Source: Plantago elongata
Taxonomy: Eukaryota; Streptophyta; Magnoliopsida; Lamiales; Plantaginaceae
DNA length: 64,000 bases
NCBI GenBank assembly: GCA_036897095.1
Contig: JAYMSP010000061.1
Location: 34,204-98,203, forward strand
Direction of reading: 5' to 3'
Shown: one piece after another, positions 49,925 to 62,258 of the stretch
How the letters are laid out: each line of letters starts with the position of its first letter
How positions within the stretch are numbered: position 1 is the first letter of the stretch
Position numbers and translations under genes: made by a program
Notes under the pieces: generated by a model
The model's input: only the letters and a program-made list of their open reading frames with translations
The model's database searches: none
What the model was told of the DNA's origin: nothing

Positions 49925-50783
49925 TCAAAACGTTGAGCCGTTAAATCCAAAGAATGAGCGCTGAACCAAGAAGGTGAAATCAGAGTTAATAACAATGTAG
50001 ATGGCCTGATATGATGGATATAATAGAGGATATATGTGACTATAGTAGTTGAGAATCTCCCAGGGAGATAAGCCCGTTGCCCTAGGTAAGATTACTACTG
50101 CGTGTCTGCGTCTAACTCCATAAAGACAGCTCATCTTATAGCTCAAAGTTTAACAAGAAAATAAATGGTTTCTAGACACTCTACCATCTGACCATGTCCA
50201 TAAAGACAGATACTAGTAGTACTTGGTAATGACAACTGAAAGTTGTACCTGAACATCGTAAAACTTGATGTAAAACCGGGAGCTGTCAATAGAGAGCTTG
50301 GTTTCCATAATCTCAGCAATGGTAGCACTTAGTTTTCCATTGACACTTGGGCCAAGGCCTCCAATGGAGATCAGCTCCCCATACGCAGCCGGCTGTTCAG
50401 TCCCACCAAACGAAATCGGCACACCTCCATTCACCAATATCATCACATACTACACAAACAAACAAATCCACTTTCACAGAAATACAAAAGTCAACACTGT
50501 TCTTTGCTAACATCATAATCACTGCACAATTCTACTCCAACACAGAAATTTATTGAAATTAGACAGAATTAACGGACATTGAGATAAAAGAAAATGAAAA
50601 CATTTGTCCTAGGACTAACATCAAACAGGTAGCAGGCAGAAATAACAGAGAGACGGATTGATAAAGGCTTACTGATTCGGGTTTTCCAATGATTTTGGCA
50701 ACGGCTTTGGTGGCGTCTTTCAGGATATCAGAAGCAACCACACCATCAACAGGGACATTGGTGTACAAATTCAAGGTCGGCAT
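49925..50783 (-). CDS. MIF/D-dopachrome tautomerase-like protein (plant MDL)
   Basis: Small cytosolic or peroxisomal protein of the macrophage-migration-inhibitory-factor superfamily; plant MDL proteins have the fold, with weak or uncertain tautomerase activity. Three minus-strand exons: 50783-50673, 50449-50249 and 49960-49925, giving 115 residues, exactly the family length. Pro2 (the catalytic N-terminal proline after Met removal) is present in MPTLNLYTNVP. The Lys-containing AKIIGKPESYVMI block, SFGGTEQPAAYGELISIGG, and RFYIKFYDVQ followed by GFNGSTF complete the fold. Splice phases agree and the introns are short. Confidence 0.93.
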
Positions 50784-51560
50784 TTTCGTTAAAATTTAGA
50801 GCTTTTACTGGTAAGACTAGTAGCAAATAAGGCTGTTCTTGATTTTATTTTGTTTATTTCTCCGCACAGAACATGAGAGAAACGAGTGGCTTGAAAGGCC
50901 TTTTCATGGATAATTTTACAAGGTGCTAGTGTACTTTTACTTCACTTGTAAGCTCTTGTTTCATTTTCAAGTGAATTAGATATTCCCACTCGGAATTTGT
51001 AATTTAGTTGCGCGCACAAGTAAGTACGTAATACACTAATATAATGAATAAGTATATTATTCAAAAAACATCATGTAATAATTAAATATGTTAAAAAGAT
51101 AGTGTCTCGATCATTATTAACAGTACAAAAGTTTTAGAGTCAGCTAAATTCCAACACCTGGTGATTATGTTAGCTTATCTCGACAAGGTGTCACGGGACG
51201 TAGATGAATATAATAAATGTGAACGCAATGTCGTTACACGTATCAATAAGTTGTACTAAGTTTTTTGGAAAACAAGACCCGAAAACTCTTAAGTATGCTC
51301 ACTAAGAAACGACTCACTGATAAAGTTTTTCGTAAAATGATTGATATTTGGGATCGGGTATATAGTAAAATTAGGAGTTTATAATCATGAAGTGGGCTAA
51401 ACCATCAAGTGAAATAGCACAAGGGATGAAAATGAAATACACAAGACGTATTTAACAAGTCGTCGTTCAAATATACAAATCTTCCCAAACACAGCACTCC
51501 TACACTACACAGTACACACTGCTGATTGCTGAATGATCAGCACCAATCCCCGATCAAACC
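50784..51560. promoter_or_regulatory. Divergent intergenic promoter region between MIF-like and LIG4 genes
   Basis: About 780 bases separate the two start codons, which point away from each other. 51480-51560 is likely the LIG4 leader. No clear TATA box was found for either gene. Confidence 0.4.
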
Positions 51561-52318
51561 ATGGCGGAAACGAAGTTCAGCGTAATGTCTAGCCTCTTCA
51601 CCTGGATGCAGAAGAGCAAATCCTCATCTGTCAAGCGTTCCAAGTTCCGCAAATTCCTCGACACCTTCTGCCGCCCTAAAAACGGCGACGATTACTTCGG
51701 AGCAATCCGCCTCATTCTCCCCACTCTCGATCGCGAACGCGGTTCCTACGGCCTCCGGGAGCATGTTCTCGCTACCTGCCTCATCGACGCTATCGGAATG
51801 TCACGTGACTCGCCGGATGCTCAGCGCCTCATCAACTGGCGGAAAGGCGGCCCTAAGTCCGGTGCCTTTGCCGGAAACTTCTCCCTCGTTGCGGCTGAGG
51901 TTGATTTCTCGATTCATTTTTGGCTTCGATTGGTTATTATTTGTATTTACTGCTATTTTGTGGGAATAAATTGACTGATCTGTGGAGAATTCGTTATTTG
52001 CTTCTACTTTGTTGAGTTAGTTTGGTTTGTAGTGAGCATACTGCTGATTTATGCGAATGAATTGACTTATTTATGGAGAATTCGTGATTTGCTTTTACTT
52101 TGTTGAGTTAGCTTGGTTTGTAGGGAGCATACTGCTGTTTTATGCGAATGAATTGACTGATTTATGGAGAATTCCTGAGTTGCTTTTTACTTTGTTGAGT
52201 TAGTTTGGTATGTAGGGAGCATTTGATATGTTGGATACTCGTAAAGTGTTAGTGAATGTTTTTTCAACTAGTTAGTACTTAATGTGATTTGGTAGTGGAG
52301 TGACACATATATTGAAGC

Positions 52319-52357
<39 letters not shown>

Positions 52358-55300
52358 TAACACAGACTCATTTTAGTTCCAGTCAGTGACTCAATTTCTC
52401 TCTAAAATTCCGTTTGATACCTTCCATGAGGTTTGGGTGAGAGGCATGTCATGTTACTGTAGGATTTTGATTGGTTCCTAGGTTTATTTGCGGTTTCTTC
52501 TTATACATACTGGTCTAGAGCTGACTAAAATAACACTGTCTTATTGCTTTGGTTTCGTTGTATATTTATGTTAAAATTATCATGGCCTCTCTTTTTATTA
52601 ACGAGCCAGCTGAATTATTTTCAAATGAGAATATTGTTGATATGATAATGTGTGAAGATGCGGAGTGGAATGGATATTTTGCTAATATAGAATATGGTTG
52701 ATGAAGGAGTTGATTTCTCAAGTCTTTAATACATTTTTAGGTGCTGCAACGGAGACAAGGCATGACTTCCGGTGGACTCACAATAAAAGAGTTAAATGAT
52801 TTGCTTGATCGATTGTCAACCTGTGAGAAAAGGTAGAAATAGGTGTGGCACATTTAGAGGGAGCGACAAGTTGGAAAATTTCCTTTAAGCTGTTGAACAG
52901 TGCATGTTGCCATTACTTTGCTCCAGAACTCGTGTTTTTGTGCACATAGCTTATTCTATTTGCTTTCAGCCAAGCCTAATTTAGGCTTCAATAATATACA
53001 TGGTTGATCAATGGTTTGGGTTTCTAGTGAGCAGATTAATTCAACGCTTAATACTATATCCTTTGTGGCACATTATTGATTATATATTGACACCTGGATT
53101 TTGGATTATCATACAGGCCGGATAAGACTGCTATTCTATCCGATTTGATCATGAAAACAAATGCTCAAGAAATGAAGTGGATTATTATGATAATTCTTAA
53201 AGGTGGTGTTACTCAGTATATTTTTGAAACTTCCATTTATGATCATTAGTATTAATCTCTGACTTATTTCCTTCTCTCTGTCACTCTCTTATCCTAGATC
53301 TTAAGTTGGGAATAAGTGAAAAGAGCATATTTCATGAATTTCATCCTGATGCTGAGGACTTGTTCAATGTCACTTGTGATCTAAAACTTGTTTGCGAAAA
53401 GTTGCGAGATCGAAGTCAAAGACATAAACGCCAGGTAGGTGCTTTAAACATTTGGATTATGTCACCTTTTCAACTTTGATGACAAACCACAGGCTGTGAT
53501 GACGTACTACATGTTCTTTTATGTCATTTACAGTTTCCTGAGAGTGCTTTTTTTTTTTTTTTTTAATCTTCATATACAAAGTTTCTTCTTAAATGGCAAT
53601 ACTAGGGATACTGTTTGAGTCACCAGGCCTTGTTGAGTTTCTTAATCTGTCACATTATGACAAACAAAATTTGTCCAACATCCGCATAAGAAAATGGTTA
53701 TTCATTTGGAATGGTATATGCACTACTGGTAGGTTTCATCAGGACATGTACTGATACTCCTGAATAGTATTCTTGGAATTTGACCCTGAGCATGCCATCT
53801 GGTGTCTCTAGAGTGGAAGGACCATGGATTCTTTCAGGATTCTTATTGTTCTGAGGCTAGGATCCTGGGCCTGCTGTCCCAGACCTTGTTTTCATTGGTT
53901 TGATGCCGTTGCTAGGAATCATGCAGCTCTTTGCCAGGACTTGTTGACTTTTCTTTGAAATTTGCATTGAATTTTTTTTTTTTTTTTGAAACGGCAAATG
54001 TAACTCGAACGCCCGACCTGTTAGTTGGAGGGGAAGCGTCTTACCAACTAAGTTGTGCTTCGTTGTCAAATTTGCATTGATGATACTCATACACTCCCAT
54101 GTATCATCCTTTTATTTTTAATTAAATGCTGCTTTTTTCTAAAGAACTGCCTTGCGAAGGGGCAGGTTAAATCCCCCCCTCAGATTCGTATATGAGACTT
54201 TCATCTCGTACAGCTCAAGGAAAAACACAGCCATGTGATCTTTCCTTCTTTGGAGAAAAAAAAGTGGAATTATGCATATACAGAAGAAATCGTCAGTTGG
54301 CTCCCATGTTTTATCCTTTCTGTTTAATTGATAGAGATGCTAAGATCACCTAGAAAAAAATCAAGTGAGACTACATTTACAAAAATTGCATCTTTCCATT
54401 AATCTGATTTAGCATTTACAGTTACTCTAGCCTTTACATCTGTACTTGCTAAATTTGAATATGTCATTGTCCGCTGAATGTTTTAATTGTCTGAATAGCA
54501 ATCATTTAGTTGTTTAGGATATTGAAGTTGGAAAGGCTGTACGCCCGCAACTAGCTATGAGGGTCAGCAATGCAGCTTCTGCATGGAAAAAGGTTTGTAT
54601 GAACAACTACTTGATAAATTGACATTGGACAAGTCAGTGTATCCATTAAGTCCAATTCTATTGCAAATGTTTTTATTGATTATATCATTTATTAATTTTC
54701 CACTGTCATCATTAATCTAGTTTATTGTTGTTTATGTACCACATAGCTCCATGGCAAGGAAGTTGTTGTGGAATGCAAATTTGATGGTGATCGCATTCAA
54801 ATCCATAAGAACGGGGCGCATATAAATTTTTTTTCAAGGTAGTTGCTGCTCTGAAAAGGCTATTCTTTTCACGGTGCTTTAACATTGTACTTGCTTTCTT
54901 TATCCAGCAAGTGATTTGGTGGATTGACTTATATCAAAGTATAGTGTGTTCTTTTATGGCCAAGCCACAATGATTGTAACTGTCTGTCAATGTTGTGCTA
55001 CTGCAATTTTTTTTCTAGCTTTCTGATACTAGATTGTTCATTCGAACAAAAACTCGTCAATTTTACTAGACTTCTATAATTAACATATTGCCTGATTTAT
55101 CATTATTGTATTTGATCAGGAACTTTCTTGATCATCCAGAATACGAACATGGCATGTCAGCTGCTATAAGGGAGAATGTTATGGTTGACAGGTAAAAAAT
55201 TGAGCTCTTGGATCTTTGTCCACATAAACTTTGGCCCCTTTTATCTGCAGTAGCTGCTATCTTTTGTTTCATTTTCTGTGCATGTCTTGTGAAGGAATGA

Positions 55301-58300
55301 TAGGTTAGTACCTGTTGCCTGAAAAAAAAGTTGAAAAACAAGAAAGGGTCAGTATCAAAATACAAGCATCTTCAGGAGTACAACGTTTCCACCAAAAAAT
55401 AGAGATGGATGGATTTATGAATTTTGACAAAATATTAAAATAGCCTTCCTAATGCTTTGTAATTTTACCTATGTACTGAATGCAACATATCTTCAATCTT
55501 GAAATTGGCATAAGTGACCATCTCTTATGGCAGATGTATTCTTGATGGTGAAATGCTGGTTTGGGACAAATCCGCAAATCGATTTGCAGATTTCGGTTCA
55601 AATCAAGAAATAGGTTTCATTCTCATTTTGTCCTCTTATGTTGTTTCTGGTTTTGTAGCTTATGCTTTTAGTAATTTGCACTTCTATTATATTTTTTTAG
55701 CCAAGGCTGCAAAGGAGGGCCTTGAAAGTGACCGCCAGGTATGTTTTCCCATGAAACTTTCCAGAAGAAGCTACCATTTTCATGTTTTGACATTCATTTT
55801 AATTTTCGTGCAGTTGTGCTGTATCCTTACTTAGGCCTGCAATTGTTGATGACTGCATATTAGGATCTAAATCTCTAACAATTGATATTGAAAAGCAATA
55901 ATACTATTTTTAGTTTATGTTTGAGTTTGTTAATTGTTGTAAAGTTCCTTTAACACAAGGTCTTGGTTAGATGTCGCATTTGATATCCTATATGTTGGAG
56001 ATACCAGTGTCATTCACCAAACCCTGAAGGAGAGGCACCAACTGCTACAGAAAGTTGTCAAGCCAATAGCAGGCCATTTGGAGATCTTGGTACCCAATGG
56101 TGGTCTTAACGCACATCGTCCTGCTGGTATGTTGCTTTGCACTGAATATAGTTAAGTAGGCAGAGGTGATCGATCATCTGCTAAACTGCCACAAATTGTG
56201 TAACGTCAAAATTGTAGAGAACGTTCATTTCTTGTTATATGGTAGTTTCCAACAACGAAATAGAATTCCTAAAGTCTTTATTTTCTTCCTAACGAAGTCA
56301 AAATATATTGAAGCACAAAGGCGTACGGGTCAGAGGGGCTGGGCATACCCCAATACCAAGTATATAAACTCTAATGTATGATACCACATTGAACTAGGAC
56401 ACCTTTCTCAGATCCTAGGAAAAATAAAGGAAGGGCAAAGCTCTACCACGCCAAGTCCATCATAGCCCAGTATTCAAGAAACAAATCATTGAATCAGACA
56501 CTAGCAGCATAACAAAAAGGCAATACATTCACTACGGTTTTCTCTATTGGTATAGAGGAATGAATGAAAGCTAGCATCTGGTAGCATGTAAGAGACAACT
56601 CCCAAACTTCAATAGTTCAACCTCAGACGGACACTTTGTTATATTTTTAATATGAAAATTTTAGAAGTCTTGTGAGTCTGACCCTGTAAGATATGTTTAC
56701 TATTAACAGATGGTTACCCTGGCCTGTTTCTCTCGCATTCTGCCACTAGCTCATAACTAATTCACAATGACTCTTATTCATACTTAGTTGTATCTATTTA
56801 TAACTCCGTTATGATAGCTTCTTTTTTACTCTATTATGACATAGGTGAACCATGTTGGTCGTTGATAGTTCATGATGTTGATGGTGTTGAAAGATTTTTC
56901 AAAGAAACAACTGAAAACAGGTAAGCAATTTTTCCACATATCATCGTTTAGTCTGATTCATAGGATACAAGCATTCAAATGATGAGCCTATAGGGCATCA
57001 GCTAAAGCATTATAGAAACAAAAGCGAAGAATAAGGATGTCAGAATAGACATCGTGTTCAACCTACTTCAAGAAGTATCCTACTATATTAAATAATTGAA
57101 ACGAATCCCTGATTCCCAATAATGTTTTTTAACATGACTTGGACAAATAGCATGATGCTGTTCAAGAAACAGAAAGAGAGGACAAACTTGATGTCTCCAT
57201 AGTCCATAATGCTTGTATTGCTTTTTTGCAATATAGTTGTATTGCAGGTTTCTAAATTGAGTGGTTTTTCATGTTTGGATAATCTTTTGCATGCTAGAGA
57301 TGAAGGAATTGTATTAAAAGACCTTGGCTCCAAATGGGACCCTAGTGATCGGAGTGGGAAGTGGCTAAAATTAAAGCCCGAGTACATTCGTGCTGGCGCC
57401 GATTTGGATGTTCTTATTATAGGTTTGTTCCTTTACGTTTGCATGGGAAAGTGAACTCAACTTTGTGCTACTACACTTATCCTCTTCATGCAGGTGGCTA
57501 CTATGGTTCAGGACGTCGTGGAGGTGAGGTGAGCATAGTGATGCTGCTTTTGGTTGTATTATTTCTTTATTTTTCGCCATGTGAACTGTTTTCTTGTACT
57601 CTTTTTCATGCTTGAAGATTGCCCAGTTTCTTGTTGGCCTTGCGGAGCGGGTTTCCTCAGATGCACACCCAAGACGGTTAGTGTCATCATACAAGTTGGA
57701 GTCCGTGTGTAGATGTAGGCCTACACAATCATCGTGACTTGAATAAGATGTAGGCCGTGTGTAGATGTAGATTTGGAGTCTGATTCAACTGTATTGCAGA
57801 TTTGTTTCCTTCTGTAGAGTGGGTACAGGACTTTCTGATCAGGAACTTGATGCTGTAGTGACCAAATTGAAGCCATACTTCAGGTGGGTTCTTATTGATA
57901 TAGTCCCCCCCCTGGTACTTGGTTTTAGAATAAACTTCATGAATTATGTTTGGTTAGTAATATGTTTCACAGTCAGTACTCATTACTTTTCCACCCTCTT
58001 TGTTTACCTGTTATGTCAAATATTAATATTAATTTGTCATATCATGCAGGAAATATGAATACCCAAAGACGGCACCACCAAGCTTTTATCAGGTCACAAA
58101 CAATTCTAAGGAAAAACCTGATGTTTGGGTTGAGAGCCCAGAAAAGTAAGCAAAATCATTTTAATGAAGACTATAGCCTAAATATATTATCTTTTCTTAA
58201 CCTTATCATCTATACACGCAGATCCATAATAGTTTCCATCACTAGTGATATTCGAACAATCAGATCTGAGGTATGGTTTTGAAGTTAAGCATCCTTGGCA

Positions 58301-61300
58301 GGTGTAAGTCATATGAACTAATCCATGCAAATGTATATATCATCTGTTTCACGGCCCCCATTTATTTCCTTGTTGAAGGTATTTGCTGCTCCATATTGCC
58401 TGAGATTTCCACGGATTGATCGAGTGAGATATGACAAGCCTTGGCATGAATGCCTCGACGTGCAATGTCAGTAAAGCATATTAACATACTGAGGCTACTC
58501 ATCTCTTTTTTAGTTACTATGGTTCGATTAACTTATATCAGCAGAGAGCAGATGCTTATGCTTGTGTTTGTCTTTATCAATGCAGCTTTCGTTGAATTAG
58601 TACATTCAAGCAATGGAACTACACAGAGGGCGGCTGATGATGTTATGCAAGAAGAAAAACCAAAACGTAAAAAACCGTCTAGGGGAGATAAGAAAAACCT
58701 GACTGCTGTTCCTTCCCACTTTGTTCAGACCGATGTTTCTGAAGTGAAGGGCGACACAACAATATTCTCAAAAATGGTTTTCTGTATCCTACATAACTGT
58801 AATTATTATTTGTTTCTACTCTGATCAATTATATATTCTGTTGAAATTTCAAGCAGCAAAAGCTAATTGGGCAGAAACTTATCAAAGTATAATCCATCTA
58901 CCTAGTAAGCCTGTAGTTGTGATCAATTGATGGGAGTGTATTGAAATTTCTTTAGTGCAATTTGGTTGTTTGTGTTTCAAAGATTTTGCAGGCTATGCAA
59001 AACTACCAGATTCTATGTTAAATCCTTGACATTTAAAGACTTTGTGAATGTTCCTTCACCACATTCCCGCGATTCTTTGCACAAAATGGTGGCCGAAAAT
59101 GGTGGCACTTTTTCAATGAATCTAAACAATACAGTTACTCATTCTATTGCATCTGAGAGTAAAGGTTAGTATCCTTTCTTTTCTTTTGCATGTTACTAGC
59201 TTAAATTGTGGTTTATTTTCTAGAAAAATTCATTTTATAAATGCCTATTATAACAGGGATCAAGTTTCAGGCAGCGAAGCGGCATGGAGATGTTATTGAT
59301 TATTCATGGTTCTTTGATTGCTGCTCACAGAAGAAGCTTCTCCCATTGCTGCCAAAGTAAGTCATTCATCTATCATAATCATGAGATATTATTCTGTGAC
59401 TCATATTTTGTCCCACTTGTAGGTACTTCCTTTCTCTCTCTGACAGTTCGAAGAAAAAGCTACAAGAAGAAATCGATGAATTTTCTGACTCCTACTACAT
59501 GGATCTTAACATAGTAGACCTCAAACAGGCAAGTTATTTTGTGTCATGGGATTCTCTTTGTTCTAATACTTGCCATGATAGCGGATTTTGTTGAAGTCTT
59601 TGTCCAAGATTGCTTGTGAAAAGATACTAAACTCTAATTATAAGCTGGATAATCTTCTCTCCTTAACAAGGTCTTTCAAGGGGATGATGACCCAGTTCTA
59701 ACTTCTAATAGATTTAGTTTTAGAAAAAGAAAAAGGACTTTTACGAAAATTGTCCATCAAGCCTTCTCACTTTCCGTGCTATCTGTCGGACATGAATGAT
59801 TTTCAAGTCTCTTGTCTTCATTTTCTGGTTTTAACTTCTGAGTTGCTGGTACTTTCAGATGTTTGGAAACATACATACGGCTAGAGATCTTAAAGCAATA
59901 GAGTACTACAAGAACAAGTTTTGCCCCAAAGAAGAATGGATTCTTTTTCAGGGATGCTGTATTTACTTCTACCTTCCAAGGCAATCCCTTTTCCTATTGT
60001 TGTTGTTGGCTCTCAATAGTAGATTCTAGCGCATCCGTGGTTGATCAGAAATAATGTTATACCTGACACTTCCTTTCTTATTGTTGTGTAGTGGAAACAT
60101 GAGCTGGAGAGTACCGTTTGAACTTGCAATGAGAAGGATGAAGGTTGAAATTTCTAGAGTTGGTGGGACTGTTGCTGACTCTCTTTCTGGCGCTACACAT
60201 TTGGTGGTCATGCCCGGTACACGATCTAATGTGGACTTTGACATGCTATTGAGTAGGTGAGCAAAGCTTAGCCTTTGATGTTATCTTGATTGCGCTGAAA
60301 GTTGCATGGTGATGTCAGCCTGGTAGTTGAAGCTAATTTCATTTCATGTGATATAATAGAATCAGTAAATTTGAATCACTTGTATGGTGATTTTTCATGT
60401 TAATATAAATATTACAGTAGGTTCTAATATCTTACTGCTTGTTGAGTAAACAATGCATTATTAAAATGCACTCGTGACTGTTTCAGGTTTGAAATTATAC
60501 CAGCTATTAGATATTTAAATTATAGTTATTGTTATCTTGGAACTCTTTTCACTCTGTTTCCACTTGTAGTTTCTCAGGGACAGAGAAGCGTCTTCTGCAT
60601 AGCAGCAGGTTGCAAATTGTTAAATCTGAGTGGTTGGAGGACAGCTTTCAGCAGAACCAGAAGTTGCCTGAAGATAGTTACAAACTGAAGCTCTTGTGCT
60701 CAGAGGAGACTCTGACTGAAAGGTAGTGTTCTCTTACTATGATGGTTTTTTATGGCATAATATAATGGGAAATAGTTGATACTGGTCAGTGGTCAGACTC
60801 AATGGTCAATGTGGAATCTCTAAATTAGAAATTGGAGAAGAATTATTATTATATTATGTTAACACTCTGTAGTCATCAGATTTCTTAATTTACTAGGTAT
60901 GGTTGGAACTTGCCAAGTGATAGAATTTCTGTTAGGACATGTTCTGAATTATATTCTGTTATTACTTGAGTGATCCATTATGAGGCTGTGCTTTCATAAG
61001 ATTATGTGTGTACTTGAAGAATAAACAGTTGCAGATTACTATTGCTCCTTGATATGCACTTTTGCAAACATAAGTAGTTTACTGGATCTCACTGCAATTA
61101 TGTTCAGTTGTCTATGAATTTTTTCTCACATTTATTTGTATTCTGCGTTGTGCTTCTGCGTAATTCAGTAATGAACAAGATCACATTGGTCCTGGAGAAG
61201 AACATGGAGTCGTGGATAATATCAAGAAGACAGAATTATCTTCTCCCCATAAAAGTGGCACAACAATCAAATCCACATCAGATGAGCCTAGAGTAGTCAG

Positions 61301-62258
61301 CTTGCCCAAGAGGGAAGCCAGTAGAAAAAGGGGAAGACCAAGGAAAGGACAAACAGTTGTCAACCAGCCCCGAAGAACAAGGCCACGGGTCGCAAACAAG
61401 CCTGCTAAGATTTGTGAAAACGAATCAGATAATAGTGTTTCTTCAGAGGACATGGGGGATTTTGGTGCTAGTAGCTCAACTGGTAAGAGTTCTGAAGTGG
61501 GCAAAACTAAAGTAGATTCCACTAAACCCCAAAGAAAAAGGGCTCAGATTAGAAACAAGCGAGCTTTCATCAAGGAATCAGAAGAAGAGGGTGCTTCCTC
61601 AGATGAGAAAACTGTGAAAAAAGATTTTGAAGTTGGTGAGGCAAATGATGTTCGAATGAAAGAGATGGAGAAATATTCTAGAACATCACCAGTAGGTGAA
61701 GAAGTTGAAGCAGGTGTTGGTGAACATGCTAAACATGAGAGCGAAATGTCGCCTGGTGAAACAAATGAAATTGGGTCTGGCAGTGGTAGCAAAATGCCGT
61801 ATGACGACATGGTTGATCCAATTCAAGCCATGTTATATAACATGTTACCATCTCTTGCCCGGGGAAAAACTGTTCTTAATCCTGTCCCTGGAGAGTTTAC
61901 ATCCTGGGGTGGAGCTTCTGTCAAGGAAGATGCTCCTACTAATCCTATCCCTGAAGAGTTTACATCCAGGGTTGGGAGTTCCACCCGCAAACCCCTGGAT
62001 GGGGATTCCACGCGGAAAGATGTTCCTATTAAGCCTATCCCCGAACAGTTTACATCCAGGGGTGGGGATATCGCACGCAATCCCCTGAGTGGGGATTCCA
62101 CTCGGAAAGATATTAGAATTAATCCAATTCCTGAAGAGTCTAGGGGTGAGGATTCTACCCAGAAAGATGACTTAACCTTCAATCCCGACTTGCAGCCGAT
62201 CAAGAAAAAGAAAGTCAGCTACAAAGAAATGGCAAATGAACTGCTAAAAGATTGGTGA
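51561..62258 (+). CDS. LIG4: DNA ligase IV (non-homologous end joining), 27 exons
   Basis: ATP-dependent nuclear ligase that seals double-strand breaks with XRCC4. Exons: 51561-51899, 52741-52832, 53117-53202, 53298-53434, 54518-54592, 54747-54838, 55120-55191, 55534-55613, 55701-55738, 55814-55820, 55971-56126, 56845-56920, 57298-57422, 57494-57528, 57618-57676, 57800-57883, 58050-58145, 58222-58270, 58379-58466, 58586-58783, 59039-59164, 59257-59356, 59423-59528, 59859-59980, 60092-60256, 60570-60722 and 61169-62258, giving 1281 residues. DNA-binding domain 1-230; catalytic Lys254 in ECKFDGDR; DEGIVLKDLGSKW and GKWLKLKPEY motifs. BRCT1 about 658-745, XRCC4-binding DEFSDSYYMDLNIVDLKQ (about 749-772), BRCT2 about 800-915. 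The tail (from 919) has an AT-hook-like KRGRPRKG, 30-residue repeats and the conserved end KKKKVSYKEMANELLKDW. One 7-nt exon and two GC donors. Arabidopsis LIG4 is slightly shorter. Confidence 0.93.
51968..52225. repeat. About 91-bp tandem repeat, nearly three copies, in LIG4 intron 1
   Basis: The phrase ttgactgat-tatggagaattc is followed by ctttgttgagttagtttggt and gcatactgctg-ttatgcgaatg. It starts at about 51971, 52062 and 52153, with small differences between copies. Intronic, non-coding. Confidence 0.85.
52321..52356. repeat. (GT)n microsatellite in LIG4 intron 1
   Basis: Pure TG/GT dinucleotide tract of about 36 bases. Confidence 0.95.
53971..54067 (-). mobile_element. tRNA-derived SINE in a LIG4 intron
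   Basis: The element is flanked by a perfect 13-bp target duplication AAATTTGCATTGA (53958-53970 and 54068-54080). Read on the minus strand it has an A-box CTTAGTTGGTAAGACG, a B-box GGGCGTTCGAGTTAC and an A16 tail (the T run at 53972-53987). It is the same family as the 24352 SINE: both share AGTTGGTAA-ACGCTT/ACGTTT and a CCTCCAA-type spacer. It lies in the intron between LIG4 exons 4 and 5. Confidence 0.88.
55814..55820 (+). other. LIG4: Seven-base microexon of LIG4 (exon 10)
   Basis: TTGTGCT lies between an AG (tcgtgcag) and a GT donor (gtatcc). Joining exon 9 (ending CGCCAG), TTGTGCT and exon 11 (ATGTCGCATTTG) gives DRQ-LCY-VAFDI. This restores the conserved CYVAFDIL block and the reading phase; skipping the microexon breaks the frame. 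Confidence 0.8.
59529..59858 (+). other. LIG4: GC-AG intron of LIG4 (after exon 23)
   Basis: The exon ends AAACAG, followed by gcaagt, the usual consensus for the rare GC donor, and the acceptor is ctttcag. No GT donor nearby gives the conserved DLKQ-MFGNI join of the XRCC4-binding region. Confidence 0.75.
59981..60091 (+). other. LIG4: Second probable GC-AG intron of LIG4 (after exon 24)
   Basis: The exon ends TTCCAAG, followed by gcaatc; the acceptor is ttgtgtag. This join gives CCIYFYLP-SGNMSWRVPF with a length close to other plant LIG4 BRCT2 regions. A GT alternative about 15 bases downstream (ctatt/gttgtt) keeps phase but adds hydrophobic residues and has a poor donor. Confidence 0.55.
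61860..62160 (+). repeat. LIG4: Imperfect coding repeat in the LIG4 tail
   Basis: The tail repeats the pattern NPIPEEFTSRxGxxxRxPLxGDSTRKDxxI. Units start at about 61878 (NPVPGEFTSWGG), 61941 (NPIPEEFTSRVG), 62031 (KPIPEQFTSRGG) and 62121 (NPIPEESRGEDS). The middle two are 30 residues each. DNA phrases such as gaagagtttacatccagg and ggggattccac recur at 90-bp spacing. Confidence 0.85.

Noticed and set aside
57810-57830. Acceptor ttctgtag for LIG4 exon 16
   Set aside because: It also keeps phase, but the upstream attgcag acceptor adds FVSFC, which I recall as part of the conserved ligase sequence.
58966-59038. Longer LIG4 exon 21 using the cag at about 58991
   Set aside because: The frame is open (LCKTTRFYVKSLTFKDFVN), but the phase does not match the upstream donor; the aaag acceptor at 59038 does and gives FYFVNVP.
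61181-62203. Minus-strand frames of 88-126 codons under the LIG4 tail
   Set aside because: Antisense shadows of a repetitive coding exon without their own signals.
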